Assembly (NCBI GenBank): GCA_036504595.1
Contig: DASXUX010000056.1
Span: 62,001 to 126,000, forward strand
Source of the DNA: DASXUX01 sp036504595
GTDB taxonomy: Bacteria > Planctomycetota > SZUA-567 > H5-PLA8
DNA length: 64,000 nucleotides
Direction: 5' to 3'
Made by a program: the position numbers and the translations under genes. The notes beneath the pieces were generated by a model. That model made no database searches and had not been told where the DNA came from. It was given only the letters and a program-made list of their open reading frames with translations. Below, piece by piece: positions 1 through 8,100 of the stretch; position 1 is the stretch's first letter, and the number at the start of each line of letters is the position of its first letter.

Positions 1-2
1 AG

Positions 3-935
3 ATCATCAAGAATGTGCGCAGCCGCACGACGGCCGAAGTGCTCATGCAAAAAGACCACGTCACCAAGTGGCCGCAGGAAAAGCCGGATGAGAAGGCCGA
101 CAAGGGCATGTGGTGGGACTACATGATGAACCACGTGTTCCTGCCGAAGATCGCCACGACCTATGGCTGCACGCTGCTGGATGTGCGTTCGGCGTGGCTG
201 AAGTATCTCAAGGAAAACAAACTGGAGCCGAAAGCGCTGCTGAGCGACGACGTGCACCTGAACGACCACGGCAACTATCTGCTTTCGGAGATCATCAAGC
301 GCCATCTGGTCTACCGTCCTGAATTGCCGAACGAGAGTTGGAAGAATCTGGTTCGCACGTACGAAGTCGGAAAGGACGTGGATTGGAAAGACGGCAAGCT
401 GGTGCTTGAGTTCGAAGGCAACCGAGTGGACGCAATGGCCTCTAAGGGTGAAGGCTCCGCACAGGTGAAGATCGATGGCAAGAAGCCATCCGAGTTCCCC
501 GAGTGCTATCGCATCACGCGCTCGCAGCCCGGCCCGTGGTCGCCGATGTTCATCTCGCGCGTGGATCACGAGAAGCCGCTCGTGATCGAAGACTGGACGC
601 TGAAAGTGGAGTCGGTGAACACCGATGGCAAGACGTTCAAGTACTCCGTGAAAGGCTCCGTGACCGGCGAGGACGGCAGCGGCGAAAGCGACAAGCCCTT
701 CACATCGAATTCCGGGCGCGTGAAGTTGAGCAAGGACTATTTCTTCATCCCGAAGGCCGTGACAGCGGGCTACGAGAGCAAATGGAAGGTGCTGCCGATG
801 TTTGTGGACGAGTACAAGGCATCGGACGCGATCACGACGCTCGCACAGGGATTCCCCAATGGCAAACACACGTTGGAACTGACCGGGCAACCTCCGATTA
901 AAGAGATTCGCATCTACAATCCGCCAATCAAATGA
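3..935 (+). CDS. SGNH/GDSL-type hydrolase, 5' end outside window
   Basis: The reading frame is open from the left edge (frame of base 3), so the gene starts upstream; a GTG at 15 is the first in-window start but has no convincing ribosome site. Counting from that GTG, residues 78-81 (D-D-V-H, in DDVHLNDHG) match the C-terminal Asp-x-x-His block of SGNH hydrolases, which carries two of the three catalytic residues. The Ser block must lie upstream of the window. The following ~200 residues have no family I recognise; they read as beta-rich and may be an accessory domain. A likely role is an exported esterase or deacetylase on carbohydrates, as in many Planctomycete-like genomes. The family call rests on one motif. 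An SMP-30-like gene follows 12 bp downstream, suggesting co-transcription. Confidence 0.6.
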   Translation: MIKNVRSRTTAEVLMQKDHVTKWPQEKPDEKADKGMWWDYMMNHVFLPKIATTYGCTLLDVRSAWLKYLKENKLEPKALLSDDVHLNDHGNYLLSEIIKRHLVYRPELPNESWKNLVRTYEVGKDVDWKDGKLVLEFEGNRVDAMASKGEGSAQVKIDGKKPSEFPECYRITRSQPGPWSPMFISRVDHEKPLVIEDWTLKVESVNTDGKTFKYSVKGSVTGEDGSGESDKPFTSNSGRVKLSKDYFFIPKAVTAGYESKWKVLPMFVDEYKASDAITTLAQGFPNGKHTLELTGQPPIKEIRIYNPPIK

Positions 936-947
936 ACTGAGGGCAAC

Positions 948-1868
948 ATGAGCCATTCCACCCGTCACGCGTCACCCGTCACTCGTCACGCACTTTCTGT
1001 GGTGTGGCTGATCGCCTTTGCGCTCCCCGCTTCCGCAGGCGAAAGCATCCTCGCGCCCGACGCGAAGCTCGAGAAGCTCGCTGGGGACTTCAAGTTCACC
1101 GAGGGACCGGCGTCGGATGCTCAGGGCAACGTGTTCTTTACGGACCAGCCCAACGACAAGATTTTGAAGTGGAGCATCGACGGCAAAATCTCGGTGTTCA
1201 TGGAGCCCGCCGGCCGCTCAAACGGGTTGTGCTTCGACGCGAAGGGCAACCTGTGGGCGTGCGCGGACGACAAGAACGAACTGTGGGTGATCGATACAGC
1301 CGGCAAAGCGACTGTTGTCGTGAAGGACTACCAAGGCAAGCTGCTCAACGGGCCCAACGATGTTTGGGTCCGGCCGGACGGCGGCGTGTACTTCACCGAT
1401 CCGTTCTACAAGCGCGCGTATTGGAAGCGCGGGCCGAAGGAGCAGAAGAACGCGGTCTATTATCTGACTCCGGACCAGAAGACCGTTTCGCGCGTCGTCG
1501 AAGATCTCGTCGAGCCCAACGGACTCATCGGCACGCCGGACGGGAAGGTTCTTTATGTGGCGGACATCGGGGGCAAGAAGACTTTCGCGTATGAGATTCA
1601 GCCCGATGGGACTTTGACGAATAAGCGCCTCTTCTGCAGCATGGGTTCGGACGGCATGACGATCGACAGCGAAGGCAATGTTTATCTGACTGGCAACGGC
1701 GTCATTGTCTTCGACAAGAGCGGCACGCAGATCGAGCACATCAAGGTGCCGGAGCCGTGGACGGCGAACGTCTGCTTCGGCGGCAAAGACATGCAGACTC
1801 TATTCATCACCGCCAGCAAAAGTCTTTATTGCCTGAAGATGCGCGTGAAGGGCGCGGGAAGCCAGTGA
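948..1868 (+). CDS. SMP-30/gluconolactonase-type beta-propeller protein, exported
   Basis: 306 residues. After a signal peptide (hydrophobic stretch about residues 15-30, ending near ALPASAG), the sequence carries the SMP-30/LRE landmarks: FTEGP near residue 53 (metal-ligand Glu), LNGPNDVWV (Asn ligand region) and a late YVADIG (Asp ligand region). Members are six-bladed propellers that hydrolyse sugar lactones or similar esters with a bound divalent metal. The ATG at 948 has a good site (GAGGG five bases upstream). The first 15 codons are oddly made of the GTCACCC-type repeat that is otherwise intergenic here, so the signal-peptide n-region is encoded by repeat DNA; GTG codons at 999 and 1002 are alternative starts. 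Lies 12 bp after the SGNH hydrolase gene. Substrate unknown. Confidence 0.8.
   Translation: MSHSTRHASPVTRHALSVVWLIAFALPASAGESILAPDAKLEKLAGDFKFTEGPASDAQGNVFFTDQPNDKILKWSIDGKISVFMEPAGRSNGLCFDAKGNLWACADDKNELWVIDTAGKATVVVKDYQGKLLNGPNDVWVRPDGGVYFTDPFYKRAYWKRGPKEQKNAVYYLTPDQKTVSRVVEDLVEPNGLIGTPDGKVLYVADIGGKKTFAYEIQPDGTLTNKRLFCSMGSDGMTIDSEGNVYLTGNGVIVFDKSGTQIEHIKVPEPWTANVCFGGKDMQTLFITASKSLYCLKMRVKGAGSQ
959..991 (+). repeat. GTCACCC/GTCACTC short tandem array inside a coding start
   Basis: Four consecutive copies of a C-C-C-G-T-C-A-C-like 8-10 base unit. The same family occurs at 15465-15496 (inverted), 15851-15877, 38017-38038 and 41651-41742, always between genes. Here it encodes residues 5-15 of the SMP-30-like protein. 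Confidence 0.85.
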
Positions 1869-1876
1869 CGGCGGGT

Positions 1877-1920
1877 TTCTGGTGTCTGGTGGTCTGGTAG
1901 TCTGGTGGTTTGGTACTGGC
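1877..1920 (+). repeat. TCTGGTG tandem array, intergenic
   Basis: About five degenerate copies of a T-C-T-G-G-T-G/A unit between the SMP-30 gene and the next ORF. Related arrays lie at 30510-30546 and 61999-62032, and inverted at 22010-22047. No inverted partner array follows here. Confidence 0.8.
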
Positions 1921-1933
1921 GCGAGGATCAAGC

Positions 1934-2494
1934 ATGTCAGAACAGAACAATCCACAGGCAACGTCGCTCATGCCAAAGCTCGGAATCGGCACCGTTGTCT
2001 CGCACCCGATCTTCGGGACGGGCAAGGTCATGGCGTACGAAGGCAGCGACTATGTCGCCATGTTCAAGGGCGGCGAGGTCAAGCGCGTGGCCTTCACCTT
2101 TGAGGCGATGCAAGCCACGCAGCCAAAGGGTTCGGTGGAGATGGACCGCATCAAACAGGCGGTCAGCGAAGTGCTGGGCGATCGCGGCTGGCTGGACATC
2201 GACCTGGAAATGTCAAAGCGCTGGGTCGGCGGCACGCTGCGGCTGATCCCCGGCAAGGAGGAGACGAAGAGCCACGAAATTCCGATAGAGATGTTCTTCA
2301 AGAAGATCATCGGCATTCGGGACAAGCTGCGCGTGCTCGAACAAAAGGTCAATGCCCATCCGCAGCTTTCGCCCGAGGACAAGCTGGAGATGGACGGCTA
2401 CATCACGCGCTGCTACGGCAGCCTGACGAGCTTCAATCTGCTTTTCACCGCGAAAGAGAGCCAGTTCAGGGGTCAAGGCAAAGACGAAAGCTAA
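1934..2494 (+). CDS. Conserved-looking unknown protein with SH3-like N-terminus
   Basis: 186 residues, no signal peptide or membrane segment. The N-terminal part (about residues 17-50) has the pattern G-x-V-V-S-H-P-x-F-G-x-G-K-V, which resembles the small Tudor/SH3-like fold at the C-terminus of UvrD/PcrA helicases and in CarD-like proteins; that fold often contacts RNA polymerase or nucleic acid. The middle is mixed alpha/beta. The C-terminal part (about 115-175) looks helical. I do not recognise the family. The ATG at 1934 follows GCGAGGATCAAGC, a moderate ribosome site; a TTG at 1910 in the repeat array is less likely. A role in nucleic-acid or transcription biology is only a guess from the N-terminal pattern. 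Confidence 0.7.
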   Translation: MSEQNNPQATSLMPKLGIGTVVSHPIFGTGKVMAYEGSDYVAMFKGGEVKRVAFTFEAMQATQPKGSVEMDRIKQAVSEVLGDRGWLDIDLEMSKRWVGGTLRLIPGKEETKSHEIPIEMFFKKIIGIRDKLRVLEQKVNAHPQLSPEDKLEMDGYITRCYGSLTSFNLLFTAKESQFRGQGKDES

Positions 2495-2495
2495 A

Positions 2496-2584
2496 GTCCA
2501 GGAGTCCAGAAGTCGAAAACGTCGAGAAGTCGGCGGCTTGCGCTATCACAATCCGCCGACTCCTTGACTCCAGACTCCAGACTC
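2496..2584. repeat. AGTCCAG / CTCCAGACTC inverted arrays between convergent genes
   Basis: A short array of AGTCCAG(A/G) units is followed by its reverse complement (two GACTCCA units near 2568-2583), with an inner GTCGGCGG/CCGCCGAC arm. The pair could fold into a long imperfect hairpin between two convergent genes and may serve as a bidirectional terminator. Same family at 51929-51965 and 52056-52084. Confidence 0.75.
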
Positions 2585-2585
2585 T

Positions 2586-4934
2586 TTATCTCGAGACCTG
2601 TCCCTTGCCAACTTTGGCAGGAACGGCGGAATACGCGAACGTGTACTGTCCGCCGAAACGTACGCCCGAGACCTCGATGTCTAGCGGAACCGTGACGGAA
2701 CCGCTGGTGTTATTGTCCGTGGCGCCGTAGGTCTTCAGAACGTCCTGGAGCTGAGCGTTCTTCGCGACGTAGCGAATCTGGCCGAACTTGTAGTTCCATG
2801 TCACGGTGCCGAGGTTCTTGCCTTTGCCTCGATAAGTCTGCACGCTGTCCATCAGCGTATCGCCGATGTAGAACAACAACCGCGAGCTATTCGTCGCCGT
2901 CCAGAAGCTATTCTTGTCGCCATAGACGAAGCTTGAGTCATAGAACGTGACATCCATGCTGTCCTTCTTCGTCTTGAAATTGAGCTGGAACTTGCCCTTA
3001 TTGATTGTTACGGGCTTGGAGGCATCGACCACGGTAAGCGTCATCTGCGCGGTGGTGGTGCCGCCGGAGCCAGCAACGGTGCAGGTTACGTTGTAGGCTG
3101 CGGGGGCGGTATAGGTATGGGTCACCGTCGCGCCGGAGCCGGTTGTCGAATCGCCGAAGTCCCAATTGATGCTGGGCGTGCCGCTGTCCGTAACCGAAAC
3201 AGAGAAGGTCACGGTATCTCCGGCCTGCGGAGAAGCCGGGTCGGCCGATGGGCCGGAAACAATCTGCGGCGGCGTGCCGCCCCCGCCGCTGCCGAACTGC
3301 AGAGTGATCGTGTCGCCGCCGCTGCTGCCGATCGACGAAATCGACAGCGTGGAAACGGACGCATCCCACCACGTCGCCGCGGGAGTCGTGCTGCCACTGA
3401 AGCTGGTCGTGCTTGGAGCTGCGAAAAGATCGCCCGCGTTACCGCGGTTGCCGCCGGAGCCCTCCTTTTTCTCAAGCTCCCCCTTGCCATCCGCTTGTAT
3501 CAACGCCGCTTCGTAGTGTGTGCCGGATCCCGCCTTGTTCCCTGAAACCGCTTCGTCGATATGGAAAATCGCAAGGCCTTCACCGGGCATATCGGCGTAG
3601 TGCAGGGATGCAGCGCCCCCCGTCTTGCGTATCCCGGCGATGATGAAGTACTCGCTTGCCGCGTTGGGATTCGCGAACTTGACGGCATCGGTGAAATTGC
3701 AGGCAACCGACGTCACATTGCTGGTCGCATCGCGCGGGGCCAGCCAGCCGGCGCGATAGCGCAGGTAGGGCTGCGGCGGCGCGGGGTTCTTCGCGTTGTT
3801 GTTCCAACTCCCGCCAGCCATCAGGTCCCAGTTGCCGAGCCCCTGCGAATTGTAGCTGGTGTCATAGTAGTCCGAGAAGCCGCACACCATGTGGCCGCAT
3901 TCGTGGCAGAACGTACCGATGGACAACTGAGTGCCCAGGTTGGTGAGCTGATAGTTGTCGGCGAAATAGGTCTTCCCGTCTTTCGCCACGAAGGAGTTGT
4001 CCAGGCCCGATCCGCTCCCTTTAACGGCCCAGCGGTGTGGCCACAGCGGGTAGCCATTGTCCGCCGGCATGTCTCCAGCGTACATGACGCTGAGATACTT
4101 GATCGTGCCGTTCGCATCGACCTCGACGCCAGTCATGTCGATCACCGATCCGATTCCTTTCAACGCGTCCATGATCAGCTTCGGCGCGCCATACTTCTGG
4201 CTGGACGTGTCATAGGTCGAACGCGCGGTGGCAGTCGTGAAAATGCTCGTGGGAACGGTGTTTGTGAACTGAAGCTTCTGATTCGACACTTCATAGAAGA
4301 AATCGTAGACCGATCCGTTGTTGCTGAACTCGCTGTACCGCGAAGCTTGTTTTGAGCTGTCATAGTTGCAGAAATTATCGACGTTCGCGGTGGTAAGCGG
4401 AGCAGCGGACTTCTCCGGGAACTGGACCAGGATGCACAAGCCCCGGTGCGGTCCGCTGACTTGCGCGCTGGGGACTTTGCGAATCTGAACGTCAATGTTC
4501 GGAATGGTCGGAACAGGGAAGCTCGCGAACACGGAAGCCAGATCAAGATTAAGATTCTTGGCGGTGGTAACGGTTATGGCCGGAACTGCGGCCAGATTAT
4601 TCGGGTCGAACAGCGTTCCTGTGGACTGAAGGACGCCGCTGGCTAGGCGCTGCGCCCAACACAGCTTGCCTTTCTGCAATAGGTTTTGCGTGCCGTCATC
4701 CCGAATGACCGCGTTCCCATTCTGGTCCTGCATCAAGCGATAGGACTCATCGCCCCAAACGAAGACGGTCGTCACGTTCCCCGGCAGTGTCGGGTCGCTG
4801 TTCTCGTCAATGACGACCTGCACCTGCACGCCGAACACGGGCACCGCAAAAGCCGGTTGAGCGTACATCAGCATGACGGCCGCAACGGCAAGCCACATTC
4901 CGAATTTCGCGTGGGAAACAAACGACTGCCTCAT
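2586..4934 (-). CDS. M6-type secreted metalloprotease with PKD and C-terminal domain
   Basis: 782 residues from the ATG at 4934, preceded by GAGGAGGGGACC. Residues 1-30 are a signal peptide ending AQPAFA. The catalytic region has HECGH at 344-348, the HExxH zinc motif, followed by GFSDYYD, and GNWDLMAGGSW at about 367-377; these are landmarks of M6 (immune inhibitor A-like) peptidases. A PKD domain (about 555-640, core WDFGDSTTGSG) follows a Gly/Pro linker. The last ~135 residues are a beta-rich domain whose opening (NKGKFQLNFKTKKD) resembles the C-terminal domain of the PKD protein at 27129-28865. Likely an extracellular protease degrading proteins for nutrition. The reading frame stays open upstream to 5090, but the ribosome site and signal peptide fix the start at 4934. 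Confidence 0.85.
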   Translation of the reverse strand: MRQSFVSHAKFGMWLAVAAVMLMYAQPAFAVPVFGVQVQVVIDENSDPTLPGNVTTVFVWGDESYRLMQDQNGNAVIRDDGTQNLLQKGKLCWAQRLASGVLQSTGTLFDPNNLAAVPAITVTTAKNLNLDLASVFASFPVPTIPNIDVQIRKVPSAQVSGPHRGLCILVQFPEKSAAPLTTANVDNFCNYDSSKQASRYSEFSNNGSVYDFFYEVSNQKLQFTNTVPTSIFTTATARSTYDTSSQKYGAPKLIMDALKGIGSVIDMTGVEVDANGTIKYLSVMYAGDMPADNGYPLWPHRWAVKGSGSGLDNSFVAKDGKTYFADNYQLTNLGTQLSIGTFCHECGHMVCGFSDYYDTSYNSQGLGNWDLMAGGSWNNNAKNPAPPQPYLRYRAGWLAPRDATSNVTSVACNFTDAVKFANPNAASEYFIIAGIRKTGGAASLHYADMPGEGLAIFHIDEAVSGNKAGSGTHYEAALIQADGKGELEKKEGSGGNRGNAGDLFAAPSTTSFSGSTTPAATWWDASVSTLSISSIGSSGGDTITLQFGSGGGGTPPQIVSGPSADPASPQAGDTVTFSVSVTDSGTPSINWDFGDSTTGSGATVTHTYTAPAAYNVTCTVAGSGGTTTAQMTLTVVDASKPVTINKGKFQLNFKTKKDSMDVTFYDSSFVYGDKNSFWTATNSSRLLFYIGDTLMDSVQTYRGKGKNLGTVTWNYKFGQIRYVAKNAQLQDVLKTYGATDNNTSGSVTVPLDIEVSGVRFGGQYTFAYSAVPAKVGKGQVSR

Positions 4935-5164
4935 GGTCCCCTCCTCTAAAGGGTTACTGCGCTTTCGAGACGATACCTCTCCAAGAACTGCTTTGAGCTG
5001 CCTGCGTAAAGCAAGGACAGGGCCAGCATGGAACTTGCGTCTGCCGCTGGCGTAAAGCTCGGCTACCTCAGCCCTTGTTATTTCCGGCATCCGTTTTGTG
5101 CGCGCTTACGATAAGAGGATTATTCCATTTTTACAGGAAATTGGCAGAGGAAGACCTCATCCAT

Positions 5165-8100
5165 CTATTTGGCCAAATCGATTGTCGTGACCAGCTTGCG
5201 CTCCTGCGCGGTGCTAAAGTTTACCGTATACGTCTGCTGCGTTTCATGGTCGCTGCCGCGGTGGCGGAAAACCTTCAGCGTCGCCGTCGTGGGGACATTT
5301 CCGGCAAAAAAGTGCACCTCTATCTTGTACTTCCCGGGTGCACCACGGCGAAGCGAGTAGGTTTCGGGCCCGAGACCCGTGGTCACGTCGCGATCGAGGA
5401 ACCCGCCGTCGAAGTTCCTCCGGCGCTGGTAGTAGCACTCCTGGTTGTCAGGCTCGGTCACGTGCAGGTCCAAGTCGGTGCCCTGCGTGTCCCAGGTGAG
5501 CACAACGACCAAGTCCTTCGTCTTATGTTCGTCGAGCGTTTTCTTGAGCGGTGCGCCGTCGAGGCCCTCGGTCATCGCAGGATGCGCGCGCAGCAAGGCG
5601 ACAAGATCGTCGTCGTCCATGCCCCATACGTCCGCGTGATTGGGCCAGTGTTTCAGCATCGCGACAAGGATTTCGCGGGCGAAGTCATAGTGCTTGGCCG
5701 CCGCAGACTTCTCAATGACCTGCCGGTACAGCGGCGCATCTTCCGGACGGATGTGAATGGCTTCACGGTATTGCAGCGCCGCCAGCGGCCAGTCGCCGCG
5801 CTTTTCCAAATACTCGGCCAGCCTCAATCGCGGAGCGGCGTCGCGGGGAAGCAACTCGATTTCAGACGTTACGGCGCGAAGGATGTCTTCCGGCGAGCGC
5901 TTGAGCTGCTCGTACGCATCTCTCAGCGTTTCGAAAGCCCAGGCATTCTGATAGCCCGCTGGAATGACAATCTCCAGTTCGCGCACGACTTTTTCGAAGC
6001 TGCGATTCTGCGCCAAAGCCTTGACCATCGGCTGCACCAACGTCTCGGGGCGCTCGTTGCCGTAATAAGCGTCCTCAAAGAGCCGCGAGGCCAGCTCTGC
6101 CCTGCCTCTTGAGAGCGCGAAGTGTCCCAGTTCCAGCTTCAGGCCCGCAAACGCGCGCGGACGATCCTTGAAGATCTGCTCGGCGGCCTTCTCGCATTGC
6201 TCCGCCGTGGCCGGATCACTTAGCAGGATTTCCGCCAACGCATACATGCGCCAGCCGGCGACCTTGTTTTCGTCGCGAGCTTCCTTGATCAGCCACTCGC
6301 GCGCGGAGGCCAGCTTGCCGGCCCTGCGAAGCGCCTCCACGTATTGGAAGCAATAGCGTTCAAGTCGCCCGCTGTCCTGACGAATCATCTGCCAGAGTTC
6401 CACCAGAACATCGTTCTGCTTCTCGTTCAAGCGGGAGACAACCGCGAGGCACAGGTCCAGGCGAAGTTCAGCTCGGTTCTCCAGGTCGCGCGCGATTCGG
6501 GCCGCGATGTCTTTCTCTTCACACTTCGCATCGAGCAAGAGCTCCGCGATGATGTTTGCGCGGTAGCGCGACCAGCGGCCGTCTCTGGCGGCCTCTGTGA
6601 GCAGCAAGTCCAGCGCCTCTCGTGAGCGTCCCGCCTCGCGTGCGGCTTCGACGTAGCCGGCCAAGTACTGCTCCGCATGCCCGCTCTCCTCGTAGACGGT
6701 TCGCAACAGAGTGGTCGCTTCATCGAAGCGCGACCGTGCACGTGCGGCTTGCGCCAGCGTGGCTTTCAGTTCGCAGTACCGCGACTGATCGCCTTTCAAC
6801 CGCTTCCTCAAGACTTGCAGCGGATCCTCCACACCGGTGGCCGGGTCGAGCAGCAGCGTAACAAGCATCTGTTCGCGCCAATCGCTCAGCCGGCCGTCCG
6901 CCGCTTCATCCAGAAGCAGGTCCAGCGCCTCTTGTGCCTTCGACTCCATCAGCAGGGCGCCGACGTACAACTCCATAACGTTCTCGGCGCGATCGGAAAG
7001 TTTGTACGCTTTCTTGAACTCTTTGACCGCCTCCTCGAATTGATTCTTCTGCTCCAGAACCATTCCAGTCCGAGCTTGCACGAGCACTTCGGCCACGGGC
7101 CCGGCCTCCGCCGCCTGCTCGCGGAAGCGCGCCAGCAGTTCCAGACTGCTGGTCTGCGAGAGAGCCTGGATCAGAGGCGCGTATTCGCCGGGCTGTTTCG
7201 GAGCAGACTTGGCTCTGGCCAGAGCCGCGGTGAAGGCTGGGGTGGGGTCCGCGTTCCCTTCTGGCGGACGGCGGTCGAAGATCCAGACGCCTTCTGGCGG
7301 CCACGAACCGGCCAGATCGCCAGTGCGGATCTGCCGTCCGACAAGTTCCGCTTTGATCCATTCGTTCCATTTCCTCCACGGATCGCCACCAAGCTGGAAA
7401 ATCTGAAGCGTGCCGAACCAGCGCATGAACATTCCGTCGCGGTCCATCGGCCGCCGTATCGCGAGCTTCAACAGATGACCGGAAGCGCCAAGCTGTTGCG
7501 GCTCGTCGCGCTTGAAACCCAGGTATTGGCGGCCGACCGCCAGCGCCGCTGTGTGCAACAGATGAATCTCGTTGCCGTTCGGCTTGCCGGCCGCTCCGGC
7601 CGCGCCATCGGCGGATTGATTCTCATCGAGATAACGAATCGCGCCGTCAAAAGCTGCCGGCTCAACATGCAACCCGGCGATTTTGGCGGATCTCAGCGCA
7701 ACGATGGCAAACGCCGTGACCAGCGGATGTGGCGGCTGCTTCTGATCAAACGAGAATGACCAGCCGTTGCGAGCTGCACCCGGCGCTCCGAACTGCACGC
7801 TAACCAGAAAATCGATGGCCTTCTGCGCGGCGGCCTTCGTGTCCTTCAGGCTCCCCATGCCGGCGGCTTCGGACAGCGCCAGCGCGGCCGCGGCGTGCTC
7901 GTACACGTTGGTGCCGATTTTCCCGTTGGCCTCCTGGCACGACTTCAGCCAAGCGACTCCGCGCCGCACATTCTCTTTGAAGCTCCCGACTTTCTCCGTG
8001 TGGCCCGCACCGAGCATCGCCAGCGTCGCGAAACTGGTATCTTCGTATCCTGTGCCCCAGCGGCCGTTCTGTTGCTGCGCTCGGGCCAGCCAGCCAAACG

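Noticed and set aside
4935..5090. Upstream extension of the M6 protease frame, or a riboswitch in its leader
   Set aside because: The ATG at 4934 has a strong ribosome site and signal peptide; no known riboswitch consensus is evident in the 156 bases before it.
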